From positions 1-20,317 of the forward strand of contig JAFCEA010000009.1 in the NCBI GenBank assembly GCA_017609385.1: a DNA stretch of 20,317 nt, written 5' to 3'. The stretch comes from Candidatus Woesearchaeota archaeon. GTDB lineage: Archaea; Nanobdellota; Nanobdellia; Woesearchaeales; CG1-02-33-12. Under the pieces are notes generated by a model that did no database searches, was not told the DNA's origin, and saw nothing but the letters and a program-made list of their open reading frames with translations. Positions within the stretch are counted from its first letter, which is position 1; the number at the start of each line of letters is the position of its first letter. This document shows, one piece after another, positions 8,209 through 16,448 of the stretch. Both the position numbers and the translations under genes were made by a program.

Positions 8209-8511
8209 TTAATTTTCCCACAGTTTAGGATTTTTATTCCAAAATCTGTTAGCACATCCACATAAATTTCCATAAAAAGATATATTAGATATATAAAAAA
8301 GAAGGCATGGATCAGATTGAATTTGTGGATGTGATAATTTATATGCATGACCATCTGCTAAATTTATTTTACCTGTTTCGATTCGATCAATTTTGATGGC
8401 AATATCTGCATGAATATATACTGATTCGCCAAGTAAAAACTCAAGAACTTCATGTTTTGGTATATCTTTTAATTGTCCAATATCGTTTAAATCATACATA
8501 TTTTTTTCCAT
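8209..8511 (-). CDS. Small hypothetical protein (100 aa)
   Basis: This short ORF encodes a 100-residue protein I cannot assign. It begins MEKNMYDLNDIGQL and has no clear membrane helix; the C-terminal third is Cys/aromatic-containing (DPCLLFYISNISFYGNLCGC, then NRFWNKNP). Support for a real gene is a strong TATA-like element (8531-8543) centred ~26 bp before ATG 8511, matching the leaderless pattern of its neighbours, and its position in a same-strand run of genes. Codon choice is plain AT-rich and not decisive. It sits alone, 78 bp downstream of the trmB-like stop and 243 bp upstream of the FabD-like start, so it is probably its own transcription unit. Function unknown. Confidence 0.55.
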   Translation of the reverse strand: MEKNMYDLNDIGQLKDIPKHEVLEFLLGESVYIHADIAIKIDRIETGKINLADGHAYKLSHPQIQSDPCLLFYISNISFYGNLCGCANRFWNKNPKLWEN

Positions 8512-8530
8512 ATTTTGGTGAAATAAAACT

Positions 8531-8543
8531 CTTTTTATAAATT
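8531..8543 (-). promoter_or_regulatory. TATA box for the 100-aa ORF
   Basis: The minus strand reads AAATTTATAAAAAG across this site, a near-consensus archaeal TATA box centred ~26 bp from ATG 8511. It is the main support for that small ORF being expressed. Confidence 0.5.
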
Positions 8544-8589
8544 TGTTGTTTAAATATCATTTTTTCAATTGAAACTAACTAAAATTAAA

Positions 8590-9396
8590 TTAATTTTTAA
8601 TAGGTTTTAGGTCTTTCCAGACAGAATCAAACATCTTGGCCATTGCAGATGCAAAAAAAGGCGTTTTTATCCATATTCCTAAATCATAAGTTGGATGCAC
8701 CTCTTTATCGTCTAAGGCCATAAACCAGAAATCCTTGTTGTCAATAACACAAAACCTTGCCTGTATATGATTTATATTTTTTAGTTCTGCAATTTTTGAC
8801 AACTCATTAACTGTTTTTTGTGAATTAGAGCTTATTGGTGCTGCTATTCTTATTTTAACACCCTTATCTTTAAGTCTCTTAAATGTCTTTTTGAATGATT
8901 TGTTTTTTCTCTCAAGACCTTCTAAGGTAGTCATAAGGATTATACTATCTTTGGCATCTTTCATTAGTAATTCAAGGTGATTATAAGAGTTTTGCCTGCC
9001 TTTTAGAGATCCTGATAACTCATTTGGCTCAATCATCTTGATTCCATTCTTAAACAAGAGATTTAGTTCATTTAATACCCCTGCTGATTTCATGCTGTCA
9101 AGAAGTTTTCTCTTGTAAACAGTATCTTCATCTATCTTTTTCTTTATTCTTTCAACAACTTCTTCTGGCTGAACAGCAATGTATTTTATTGGCTTGCCAA
9201 CTTTCATTATTATAAAACCTTTTTTCTCCAGTGATTCAAGAACATCGTAACTTCTTGATCTTGGAACATTTGCTATATCACTTAATTCTCCGGCAGTTGA
9301 AACCCCCCTTGACAAGAGAGCTGTCCAAAGCTTTGATTCATAGCTGTTTAATCCAAAGTCTTTCAGTTTTATTAAAAAATCTTTTTTTACAATCAT
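8590..9396 (-). CDS. TrmB-family transcriptional regulator
   Basis: This 268-residue protein begins with the TrmB-type winged helix-turn-helix: LKDFGLNSYESKLWTALLSRG, then STAGELSDIANVPRSRSYDVLESLEKKGFI (about residues 10-65). A short dimerising helical linker (QPEEVVERIKKKIDED) follows. The C-terminal half (~110-265) has the phospholipase-D-like fold seen in TrmB proteins, with ARFCVIDNKDFWFMALDDKE and a final MAKMFDSVWKDLKPI. Known TrmB proteins control sugar uptake and glycolysis genes, often binding a sugar in the C-terminal domain. Many archaeal paralogues have unknown targets, and nothing here points to one. The gene is the last on the left side of the proposed origin, divergent from orc1. 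A regulator of its own promoter or of neighbours is possible but not shown. Confidence 0.85.
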   Translation of the reverse strand: MIVKKDFLIKLKDFGLNSYESKLWTALLSRGVSTAGELSDIANVPRSRSYDVLESLEKKGFIIMKVGKPIKYIAVQPEEVVERIKKKIDEDTVYKRKLLDSMKSAGVLNELNLLFKNGIKMIEPNELSGSLKGRQNSYNHLELLMKDAKDSIILMTTLEGLERKNKSFKKTFKRLKDKGVKIRIAAPISSNSQKTVNELSKIAELKNINHIQARFCVIDNKDFWFMALDDKEVHPTYDLGIWIKTPFFASAMAKMFDSVWKDLKPIKN

Positions 9397-9522
9397 TTTA
9401 AACCCTAATCATTATATTTAGTAATTTAATACCTATTTAATGGTGATAAATGGTTTTTATATATAAATCTTTCGGTTTTTGTTATTTTAAAGTAACAAAA
9501 AAGCAGAAAAATCATCGAAATG

Positions 9523-9533
9523 TTCCTAAGGAA
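9523..9533. repeat. Interrupted palindrome TTCCTAAGGAA at the origin edge
   Basis: Arms TTCCT and AGGAA flank a single A. It resembles the TTCC-N-GGAA dyad of archaeal origin-recognition boxes and lies 8 bp from a C-rich run, so it may be a second, less canonical initiator site next to the ORB-like element at 9542-9570. By itself it is short enough to be chance. Confidence 0.35.
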
Positions 9534-9541
9534 GTATTACT

Positions 9542-9570
9542 CCCCTACCCCTAAATTTCGTATGGAAATC
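9542..9570 (-). promoter_or_regulatory. ORB-like Orc1/Cdc6 binding element, left of the AT-rich core
   Basis: Read on the minus strand: ATTTCCATACGAAAT (a dyad with arms ATTTC/GAAAT), then TTAGGGGTAGGGG. The archaeal origin-recognition box has the same build: a TTCCAGTGGAAAC-type dyad followed by a short A-rich spacer and a G-run. The match is partial and judged by eye. Confidence 0.5.
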
Positions 9571-9950
9571 TTTAATGAAAATTTACTAAAAAATTTAGTT
9601 TAAATCGTGTTTTATTTTGTTAATTAAATAAATTCAATAATTTATGATGGTTAAAAATTATTTAATTTTAGATTCAATTTAATATTTTTTATTTTTATTA
9701 ATTTAATATAATATAAATCTTTTATTTTTATTATTTAATTGATTTTATTTATTATTTTTTTATAGTCGAGAAACATATTTGTTTTCAATATAGAAAATAT
9801 TTATTTATTTTTGTTTTTGTTTGATTATTTAATTTAAAATATATATTATAACAATTATTATTGATAACATACTAATACAATAAACATTTTAATTTACAAT
9901 AGTATATAAAAATAAGTTCATATTTTTTCATAATGTTCTCAAAAATATTT

Positions 9951-9972
9951 TGTATTTGAAACAAGGGGGTGA
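9951..9972 (+). promoter_or_regulatory. ORB-like Orc1/Cdc6 binding element, right of the AT-rich core
   Basis: The sequence TTTGAAACAAGGGGGTG (9955-9971) closely matches the right half of the archaeal ORB (GGAAACAAA plus G-run), preceded by a weak left arm (TTGTA). It is inverted relative to the left element and lies ~56 bp before the orc1 ATG, so bound Orc1 could also repress its own gene. Confidence 0.6.
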
Positions 9973-10028
9973 GAGGCAAAATAAGGAATTTTTATGATTA
10001 AATCAATGACCTTACTTTCAAGTGGAAA

Positions 10029-11240
10029 ATGGTACAAAAAGGATTAACTGGATTTTTTGAAAAATTTTTAACCAAAGAATCTTTGTTTAATAATAAAGAA
10101 ATATTACAGTCAACATATTCCCCTGACTTAATACTCCACCGGAACGAGCAGATAAACCAAATAGCAAATATTCTTGGACCATCCTTGAGGCTTGAGAAGC
10201 CATCCAACCTGTTTATTTATGGCAAAACAGGTGTTGGAAAAACCCTTTCTATTAAATATACAGCAACAAAGATGTCAGAAATAGCAAAAAAAGAAAATAT
10301 TGCTTTAAAAATTTTTTACATTAACTGCAAATTAAGAAAGGTTGCAGATACAGAATACAGGCTAATAGCACAGTTAGTAAGGGAACTTGGAAAAGAAATA
10401 CCACCAACAGGTCTGCCAACTGAAGAGGTTTATAACATATTCTTTAATATAATAGACAAGGAAAAACAGCTTTTTATTTTAATTCTTGATGAGATCGACC
10501 AATTAGTTAAAAAAGCAGGCGATGAATTATTATATAACCTCACCAGGATAAACACAGAACTAAAAAATTCCCAAATATCAATCCTAGGGATATCAAATGA
10601 CCTTATTTTTGTAGATAACCTTGACCCAAGGATAAAATCCTCCTTATCAGAAGAGGAAATACTATTCCCCCCTTATAATGCACCCCAGATTCAGGATATA
10701 TTAAACCAAAGGGCAAAAGAGGCATTTAAGAAAAATGTAATTGAACAGGGAGTTATAGAAAAATGTTCAGCTTATGCAGCAAGAGAACATGGTGATGCAC
10801 GCAGAGCTTTAGAACTCTTAAGGGTTGCAGGAGAGATAGCCGAGAGAAATGGTTATTTAAAGGTTAAGATAAAACATATTGATGAGGCAGAAGATAAGAT
10901 AGAGAGAGATAGAATTCTTGATATTGTAACAACCCAGCCAAAACAATTTCAGGCAGTGCTTTATGCAATAATTTCCCTTTATACAAGGAAAAATAATGTA
11001 ATATTCACAGGAAAGGCATATGAGGTTTATAAGGGAACATGTTTTAGGGCTGGCTTAAGGCCTTTAACACAAAGGCGCGTTTCTGATATAATTGCAGAAT
11101 TAGATATGCTTGGCATAATAAATGCAAAGGTTATCTCAAAAGGCAGATATGGAAGAACAAGAGAAATTTCCCTTGCAATAACCTCTACTTCAGAATCAAA
11201 AATCAAGAAAATATTAGAAGAAGGATTAGGATTAACTTGA
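10029..11240 (+). CDS. orc1: Orc1/Cdc6 replication initiator
   Basis: This 403-residue AAA+ initiator binds origin recognition boxes and loads the MCM helicase. Visible parts are Walker A GKTGVGKT (65-72), Walker B LILDEID (151-157), sensor 1 around GISND (187-191, Asn190), and the following basic/acidic helical segment DNLDPRIKSSLSEEEILFPPY that includes the initiator-specific region. Sensor 2 is GDARRA (255-260). A C-terminal winged helix (~305-400) has RPLTQRRVSDIIAELDMLGI and KGRYGRTREISL. All ATPase residues are present and the length is typical. ATG 10029 is the only in-frame candidate near the homologous N-terminus; no clear SD precedes it. It lies directly right of the proposed origin and starts a run with DP1 (32 bp downstream) and DP2, probably one operon. 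Confidence 0.95.
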   Translation: MVQKGLTGFFEKFLTKESLFNNKEILQSTYSPDLILHRNEQINQIANILGPSLRLEKPSNLFIYGKTGVGKTLSIKYTATKMSEIAKKENIALKIFYINCKLRKVADTEYRLIAQLVRELGKEIPPTGLPTEEVYNIFFNIIDKEKQLFILILDEIDQLVKKAGDELLYNLTRINTELKNSQISILGISNDLIFVDNLDPRIKSSLSEEEILFPPYNAPQIQDILNQRAKEAFKKNVIEQGVIEKCSAYAAREHGDARRALELLRVAGEIAERNGYLKVKIKHIDEAEDKIERDRILDIVTTQPKQFQAVLYAIISLYTRKNNVIFTGKAYEVYKGTCFRAGLRPLTQRRVSDIIAELDMLGIINAKVISKGRYGRTREISLAITSTSESKIKKILEEGLGLT

Positions 11241-11272
11241 TTTAATCAAGAATAATTCTTCTCACCTAAAAA

Positions 11273-12853
11273 ATGAAAGAATATGTTTCTAAACAAAAAG
11301 GGGTAGTTAGCTTTTTTTTAAAGAACAATATTTTTATCAGCCCCGATATTATTAATGAAATAAATACTGAAAATAATATAGAAAAATTAAACAATTTAAT
11401 ACTAAATAAGATAACCTCAGATGAGTTCTTATTATTAAACAAGGATATATATAATCTATTGTTAAGCAAAAATCTTCCTGACCTAAACTGGCTTGAGTTT
11501 GAGAGATCAAAAGTGTTATATGAAACCGGCAGGGATAACAAAATATACCTTAGATTTATTGACTATCTTAATGCAAGGGGAGAGAAGAAAGAATCAGATG
11601 TTAAAATATTATTTTCATATAAGGAGGAATCAAAGAAAAGAGAGATTCAGGACTTTGTTTCATTCTTTAACTCAAGGTACAAGGCTCTAGAGGGCATGCT
11701 TAAAAACAGGGCAGAACTACAAAATATCATGTCCATTAATAGGATTCTCAATAAAAAAGAAAGGGAAACTGTTTCCTTAATAGGGCTTGTTGATGACAAA
11801 AAAGTAACTAAAAATAATAATATAATATTAAGGTTAGAGGATCAGACCGGCCCCATTAGTATTCTTATAAATAAAAATAAAACAGATTTAGTTAACATAG
11901 CAAAAGATACAGTTTTAGATGAGGTAATAGGTGTAACTGGTATGAATGGAGATAATATTGTTTTCGCCAATAATATTCTATTACCGGACATACCTATACA
12001 GAAAGAGCTTAAAAAAGCACCATATGAGGCTTATGCAGTCTGCCTCTCAGACCTGCATGTTGGTTCTGTTGATTTCCTTCCAGAAGAGTTTAATAAATTT
12101 ATTAAATGGATTAACTGTAAAACAGGAAATGAGAAACAAAGGGAAATTGCAAGAAAAGTTAAATATATATTTATTGTTGGCGACCTTGTTGATGGTGTTG
12201 GCATTTATCCTAAACAGGACTCTGAGCTATTAATAAAAGACATACACAAACAATATGACGAATGTGCAAGGTTATTAAAACAGATACCTAAAAATATAAA
12301 ACTGATTATCTGCCCTGGCAATCATGATGCCATGAGAATAGCAGAGCCACAGCCAGAGCTTTATAAGGATTTTGCAGCTGCCATCTGGGAGCTGCCAAAT
12401 GCCATTATGGTTTCCAACCCTGCGATGGTTAACATAGGTTATACAAAAGATTTTCCAGGATTTGATTTTCTGTTGTACCATGGATTTTCATTTGATTATT
12501 TTGTTGCCAATGTTGAGTCAATAAGAAACCAGGGTGGCTATGACCGGGCAGATCTTATAATGAAATTTTTATTGCAGAAAAGGCATCTTGCACCAACACA
12601 TAAGTCCACCCTGTATATTCCAGATGCCAAAAAAGACCCCCTTGTTATAAACATGGTTCCAGACTTTTTTTTAACAGGCCATATCCATAAATCATCTGTT
12701 TCAAACTATAGAAATATAACCATGATATGTGGCTCATGCTGGCAAAGCAAAACCGCATTTCAGGAAAAAGTAGGTCATCATCCAGAGCCATGCAGAGTTC
12801 CAATAATCAATTTACAGACAAGGGAGGTTAAGATTCTTAAATTTGGAAAATAA
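11273..12853 (+). CDS. DNA polymerase D small subunit DP1 (3'-5' exonuclease)
   Basis: This 526-residue protein is the proofreading subunit of family D polymerase. The N-terminal ~65 residues are helical, the part that in PolD contacts other replication proteins. An OB fold follows at ~163-240 (ETVSLIGLVDDKKV, ILRLEDQTGPISILI). The calcineurin/Mre11-like phosphodiesterase domain comes next, with all metal ligands I expect: DLHVGS (D260, H262), GDLVDG (D304), PGNHD (N350, H351), YHGFSFD (H403) and GHIHKS (H470, H472). The exonuclease should therefore be active, unlike the degenerate eukaryotic B-subunits. The protein ends one base before the DP2 ATG (TAA-G-ATG), so expression of the two subunits is probably coupled. 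Confidence 0.95.
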   Translation: MKEYVSKQKGVVSFFLKNNIFISPDIINEINTENNIEKLNNLILNKITSDEFLLLNKDIYNLLLSKNLPDLNWLEFERSKVLYETGRDNKIYLRFIDYLNARGEKKESDVKILFSYKEESKKREIQDFVSFFNSRYKALEGMLKNRAELQNIMSINRILNKKERETVSLIGLVDDKKVTKNNNIILRLEDQTGPISILINKNKTDLVNIAKDTVLDEVIGVTGMNGDNIVFANNILLPDIPIQKELKKAPYEAYAVCLSDLHVGSVDFLPEEFNKFIKWINCKTGNEKQREIARKVKYIFIVGDLVDGVGIYPKQDSELLIKDIHKQYDECARLLKQIPKNIKLIICPGNHDAMRIAEPQPELYKDFAAAIWELPNAIMVSNPAMVNIGYTKDFPGFDFLLYHGFSFDYFVANVESIRNQGGYDRADLIMKFLLQKRHLAPTHKSTLYIPDAKKDPLVINMVPDFFLTGHIHKSSVSNYRNITMICGSCWQSKTAFQEKVGHHPEPCRVPIINLQTREVKILKFGK

Positions 12854-12854
12854 G

Positions 12855-15800
12855 ATGCAAGAACAAAAACAGGCAAGTCAGGAAATTGAATTATACTTTA
12901 AAGAAATAGATGATAAACTTAAAATAGCATATAAATTAGCTAATGATGCAAGAAAGAAGGGGTATGATCCTGAAAGCAAGGTTGATATACCACTTGCAAA
13001 GAACATGGCTGAAAGGGTTGAAGGATTAATCTCTACTGTTGCACCACAAATAGTTGATTCTGGAATATCAAAGAGAATCCTTGGTTTAGAAAAAAAATAT
13101 GGTGCCCTTGACTGGAGAATCTCACTTATTATTGCAGAGGAAATTGCAAAAGAAAAGTTTTGTAAGTTTAAGGACAAGAAAGAGGCAATAGAAATTGGCA
13201 TAAGGGTTGGTTTTGCTTACCATACCATGGGAACTGTTGCATCCCCATTAGAGGGTTTTGTAGGCCTTGATATAAGGAAGAGAAAAGATGGAAAAGATTA
13301 TTTTGCCCTTATGTACTCTGGCCCAATAAGAAGTGCTGGTGGTACAGGAGGATCTTTTTCTGTTCTTATTGCAGATTATGTAAGAAAAAAAATGGGTTAT
13401 CACCCCTATGACCCTACAGAAAAAGAGATTAAAAGAATTGTAAGAGAGGTTCTTGATTATCATGAGAGAGTAACCAATCTTCAATATCTCCCAAGCGAGG
13501 AAGAGCTTGAATTTTTGGCAAAAAACCTTCCTGTTCAGATTGATGGAGACCCAACCGAAAAAATAGATGTTTCAAATTATAAGGATATTGAAAGAATAGG
13601 AACAAACAAAATAAGGGGTGGAGCTTGTCTTGTTTTTGCAGAATGCCTTGCACAGAAAGCCCAAAAATTATGGAACAGGCTTTCAAAGTTCAGCAAAGAA
13701 TTTGATTTAGAGCAGTGGAATTTTCTTGGGGAATTTTTAGATATACAAAAAGGGGTTAAGGCAAAAGGAGAAATAAATAAATCTGATGGGGAAATTACAC
13801 CAAACTACACCTTTATAGAGGACCTAGTTGCAGGAAGGCCAATATTGGCGTTTCCATTAAGAATAGGAGGCTTTAGATTAAGGTATGGCCGCTCAAGAAC
13901 ATCTGGATATTCTGCAGATAGTATAAGTCCTGCTACAATGATTATACTACAAAATTATATTGCAACAGGAACACAGCTTAAAGTTGAAAGACCTGGAAAG
14001 GCAACAACTGTTAGTCCTTGTAACTGTATTGAGGGGCCGATTGTTAAGCTGAATAATGGCTCTGTCTTAAGATTAAACTCAGAGCAAGAAGCAAAAAAAT
14101 ATGTTAAGGACATTAAAGAGATTATTTTCCTTGGTGATATACTTATTAGTTATGGAGATTTTTTCAACAGGGCCCATGTTCTTGTGCCAGCAGGCTATTG
14201 TGAGGAATATTGGGTTCAGGAGCTTGAAAAGGCAACTGTTAATTTATTTGGAAACCTTGATATCACAAAGTTATCAAATCTTTTAGATATTCCTGAAGAT
14301 AATCTAAATGAGTTATTAAAAAAATATCTTTGTATTAAGCCAACAGCTCAGAACTCAATAAAAATATCAGAAGCATTAAACATACCATTACATCCTGTTT
14401 ATACCTTTCATTGGAAGACAGTCTCTTTTAATGAATTGAAAATTCTCATAGATTGGCTTAGTAAAATGAAAATTATAAGAGAAGAGAATAAAATAAAAAT
14501 AGTATTGCCCCTAAAAGAGGAGCCAAAGAGGATTCTTGAGCTTATTGGTGTTCAGCATTCTGCTGTAACTAATGAATTTGTTGTTATTAGGGAAGATGAT
14601 GCACTTGCTTTATTATCTAACCTTAATATTTCAGAAAAAGAGGATATTGAAAAAATAAAAAAAACAATTGAGGAAAACAAGGAAAAAAATGTGCTGGATA
14701 TAATAAACATTTTATCAAAAATCAAGGTAAGGGACAAGTCAGGCATATTTATTGGTGCAAGGATGGGAAGGCCTGAAAAAGCCAAGATGAGAAAACTAAC
14801 AGGAAGCCCACATGTTTTGTTTCCAGTTGGGCAAGAGGGTGACCGTCTAAGATCTTTCCAGGCTGCAATGGAAAATAAAAAAATAATCTCAGATTTTCCA
14901 ATTTACAAGTGTGAAAAATGTAATAAAGAAACTATTTTTTCTGTTTGCGAGACATGTGGCAGAAAGACAAATAAACTATATTATTGCAATCTCTGTGGCA
15001 ATATTAAAACAAATACATGCAAGCATGGAGAGGCAAAAACCTACAAAAACCAGAGCATAGACATAAATTATTATTTTAATTCCATGCTCAAGAAACTCAA
15101 GACAAGAACTTGCCCTGATCTAATAAAAGGGGTAAGGGGCACATCAAACAAAGACCATATACCAGAACACCTTATTAAGGGAATATTGAGGGCAGAGCAT
15201 GATATATATGTGAATAAGGATGGAACAACAAGATATGATATGACGCAGCTTCCAATAACCCATTTTAAGCCAAGAGAAATACAAACATCAATTGAAAAAC
15301 TAAAAGAGCTTGGTTATACAAGAGACATAAATAAAAGAGAGCTTGAGAATGATGGTCAGATATTAGAAATAAAACCACAGGACATTATACTGCCATCCTG
15401 CCCTGATTCAGCTGAGGCTGGTGCAGATATTGTTTTGTTTAATGTCTCTAAATTTGTTGATGATATGTTAGTCAGGCTTTATAATGAAAAGCCATACTAT
15501 AACCTCAAATCAATTAGTGATCTTATTGGCCATCTTGTTATTGCTCTTGCCCCCCACACATCTGCAGGAATAGTCTGCAGAATAATAGGATTTTCAAAAA
15601 CACAGGGATTTTATGCTCATCCAATGATTCATGCTGCAACAAGACGTGATTGTGATGGTGATGAGGCAAGTATTATGCTTTTAATGGATTCCTTGCTTAA
15701 CTTTTCAAGACAGTTTCTGCCTGCTCACAGGGGCTCAACACAAGATGCATGTCTTGTATTAACATCAAAAGTTATCCCCTCTGAGGTTGATGACATGTTT

Positions 15801-16400
15801 TTTGATATTGATGTAGGGTGGAAATATCCCCTTGAGTTTTATGAGGCATGTGGTAAATACACTAATCCAAGAGATTTAAAGCTAGATCAGGTAAGCACAA
15901 GACTAGGAACAATAAATCAGTATGAGAATATGGGTTACACACATCCAGTTGAAAATATAAATTCAGGGGTTTTATGCTCTGCTTATAAGTCTATACCATC
16001 AATGGAAGACAAACTCAAGGGCCAGATGGAGCTTGCAGAAAAAATAAGGGCTGTTAATGAAGCAGAGGTTGCTGCAATGGTGATTGACAAGCATTTTATA
16101 AAAGACATAAAAGGCAATCTAAGAAAATTCTCTATACAGCAATTCAGGTGTGTTAAATGCAATAAAAAGTTCAGGAGGCCGCCTTTAATAGGCAAGTGCG
16201 ATGCATGCGGAGGCAAGATAATATTTACCATATCAGAGGGTTCTATTATTAAATACCTTGAGCCAAGCATAAGCCTTGCTAAAAAATATGATGTTCCTGC
16301 TTATCTAAAGCAAACCCTTGAGCTGACAAAAAGAAGAGTAGATGATGTCTTTGGCAAGGAAAAAGAAAAGCAGGAAGGCCTTGGCAAGTGGTTTGGTTAG
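12855..16400 (+). CDS. DNA polymerase D large subunit DP2
   Basis: This is the catalytic subunit of the archaeal replicative polymerase PolD; it has the double-psi-beta-barrel fold shared with RNA polymerases. I use ATG 12855 (1181 aa), one base after the DP1 stop, instead of the TTG at 12843 that would overlap DP1. The active site DCDGDE is at ~932-937 within ATRRDCDGDEASIMLLMD and is uninterrupted, so there is no intein at this common insertion point. Two zinc-binding regions are visible: CEKC/CETC/CNLC/C at ~686-724 and CVKC/CDAC at ~1099-1120. The last nine residues, QEGLGKWFG, form a PCNA-interacting (PIP) motif, QxxLxxWF. The N-terminal region contains SGPIRSAGGTGGS, conserved in DP2. 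Length is normal. Confidence 0.96.
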   Translation: MQEQKQASQEIELYFKEIDDKLKIAYKLANDARKKGYDPESKVDIPLAKNMAERVEGLISTVAPQIVDSGISKRILGLEKKYGALDWRISLIIAEEIAKEKFCKFKDKKEAIEIGIRVGFAYHTMGTVASPLEGFVGLDIRKRKDGKDYFALMYSGPIRSAGGTGGSFSVLIADYVRKKMGYHPYDPTEKEIKRIVREVLDYHERVTNLQYLPSEEELEFLAKNLPVQIDGDPTEKIDVSNYKDIERIGTNKIRGGACLVFAECLAQKAQKLWNRLSKFSKEFDLEQWNFLGEFLDIQKGVKAKGEINKSDGEITPNYTFIEDLVAGRPILAFPLRIGGFRLRYGRSRTSGYSADSISPATMIILQNYIATGTQLKVERPGKATTVSPCNCIEGPIVKLNNGSVLRLNSEQEAKKYVKDIKEIIFLGDILISYGDFFNRAHVLVPAGYCEEYWVQELEKATVNLFGNLDITKLSNLLDIPEDNLNELLKKYLCIKPTAQNSIKISEALNIPLHPVYTFHWKTVSFNELKILIDWLSKMKIIREENKIKIVLPLKEEPKRILELIGVQHSAVTNEFVVIREDDALALLSNLNISEKEDIEKIKKTIEENKEKNVLDIINILSKIKVRDKSGIFIGARMGRPEKAKMRKLTGSPHVLFPVGQEGDRLRSFQAAMENKKIISDFPIYKCEKCNKETIFSVCETCGRKTNKLYYCNLCGNIKTNTCKHGEAKTYKNQSIDINYYFNSMLKKLKTRTCPDLIKGVRGTSNKDHIPEHLIKGILRAEHDIYVNKDGTTRYDMTQLPITHFKPREIQTSIEKLKELGYTRDINKRELENDGQILEIKPQDIILPSCPDSAEAGADIVLFNVSKFVDDMLVRLYNEKPYYNLKSISDLIGHLVIALAPHTSAGIVCRIIGFSKTQGFYAHPMIHAATRRDCDGDEASIMLLMDSLLNFSRQFLPAHRGSTQDACLVLTSKVIPSEVDDMFFDIDVGWKYPLEFYEACGKYTNPRDLKLDQVSTRLGTINQYENMGYTHPVENINSGVLCSAYKSIPSMEDKLKGQMELAEKIRAVNEAEVAAMVIDKHFIKDIKGNLRKFSIQQFRCVKCNKKFRRPPLIGKCDACGGKIIFTISEGSIIKYLEPSISLAKKYDVPAYLKQTLELTKRRVDDVFGKEKEKQEGLGKWFG

Positions 16401-16418
16401 TGTATACAAACAGAATAA

Positions 16419-16426
16419 TTTATAAG
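16419..16426 (+). promoter_or_regulatory. TATA box for the membrane-protein gene
   Basis: TTTATAAG is centred ~26 bp before ATG 16449, giving a predicted start of transcription at or next to the start codon. It lies in the 48-bp gap after DP2, so the membrane protein can be transcribed on its own. Confidence 0.5.
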
Positions 16427-16448
16427 CATCAAAAGAATTTAATGAATC

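Larger units (their letters stand above)
9397..10028. other. Proposed chromosomal replication origin (oriC)
   Basis: This 632-bp region holds no credible gene. Its core, 9601-9960, has about 39 G/C in 360 bases (~11%), far below the surrounding genes, as expected of a duplex-unwinding element. At its left edge is a minus-strand ORB-like element (9542-9570) and at its right edge a plus-strand one (9951-9972); their G-tracts point away from the AT-rich core. The adjoining gene is orc1/cdc6, followed by both PolD subunits, the arrangement found beside oriC in Pyrococcus. Gene polarity switches here: 606-9396 is all minus, 10029-17060 all plus. The core also has a direct repeat, TTTATTTTTATTAATTTAA at 9688-9706 and a one-base-shorter copy at 9721-9738. 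Confidence 0.75.

Noticed and set aside
9601..9960. CRISPR array or tandem repeat locus in the AT-rich region
   Set aside because: There are no regularly spaced identical repeats, only one near-repeat pair (9688-9706, 9721-9738) and general low complexity.
9998..10207. Minus-strand ORF over the orc1 start
   Set aside because: It is a shadow of the orc1 N-terminus with no independent promoter or recognisable protein.
12843..12854. TTG start for DP2 overlapping the end of DP1
   Set aside because: ATG 12855 lies one base after the DP1 stop, the same junction type as two other operons here; the four extra residues are not conserved family sequence.
15600..15700. Possible intein in DP2 at the DxDGD site
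   Set aside because: The conserved block ATRRDCDGDEASIMLLMD reads straight through, and total length matches intein-free DP2.
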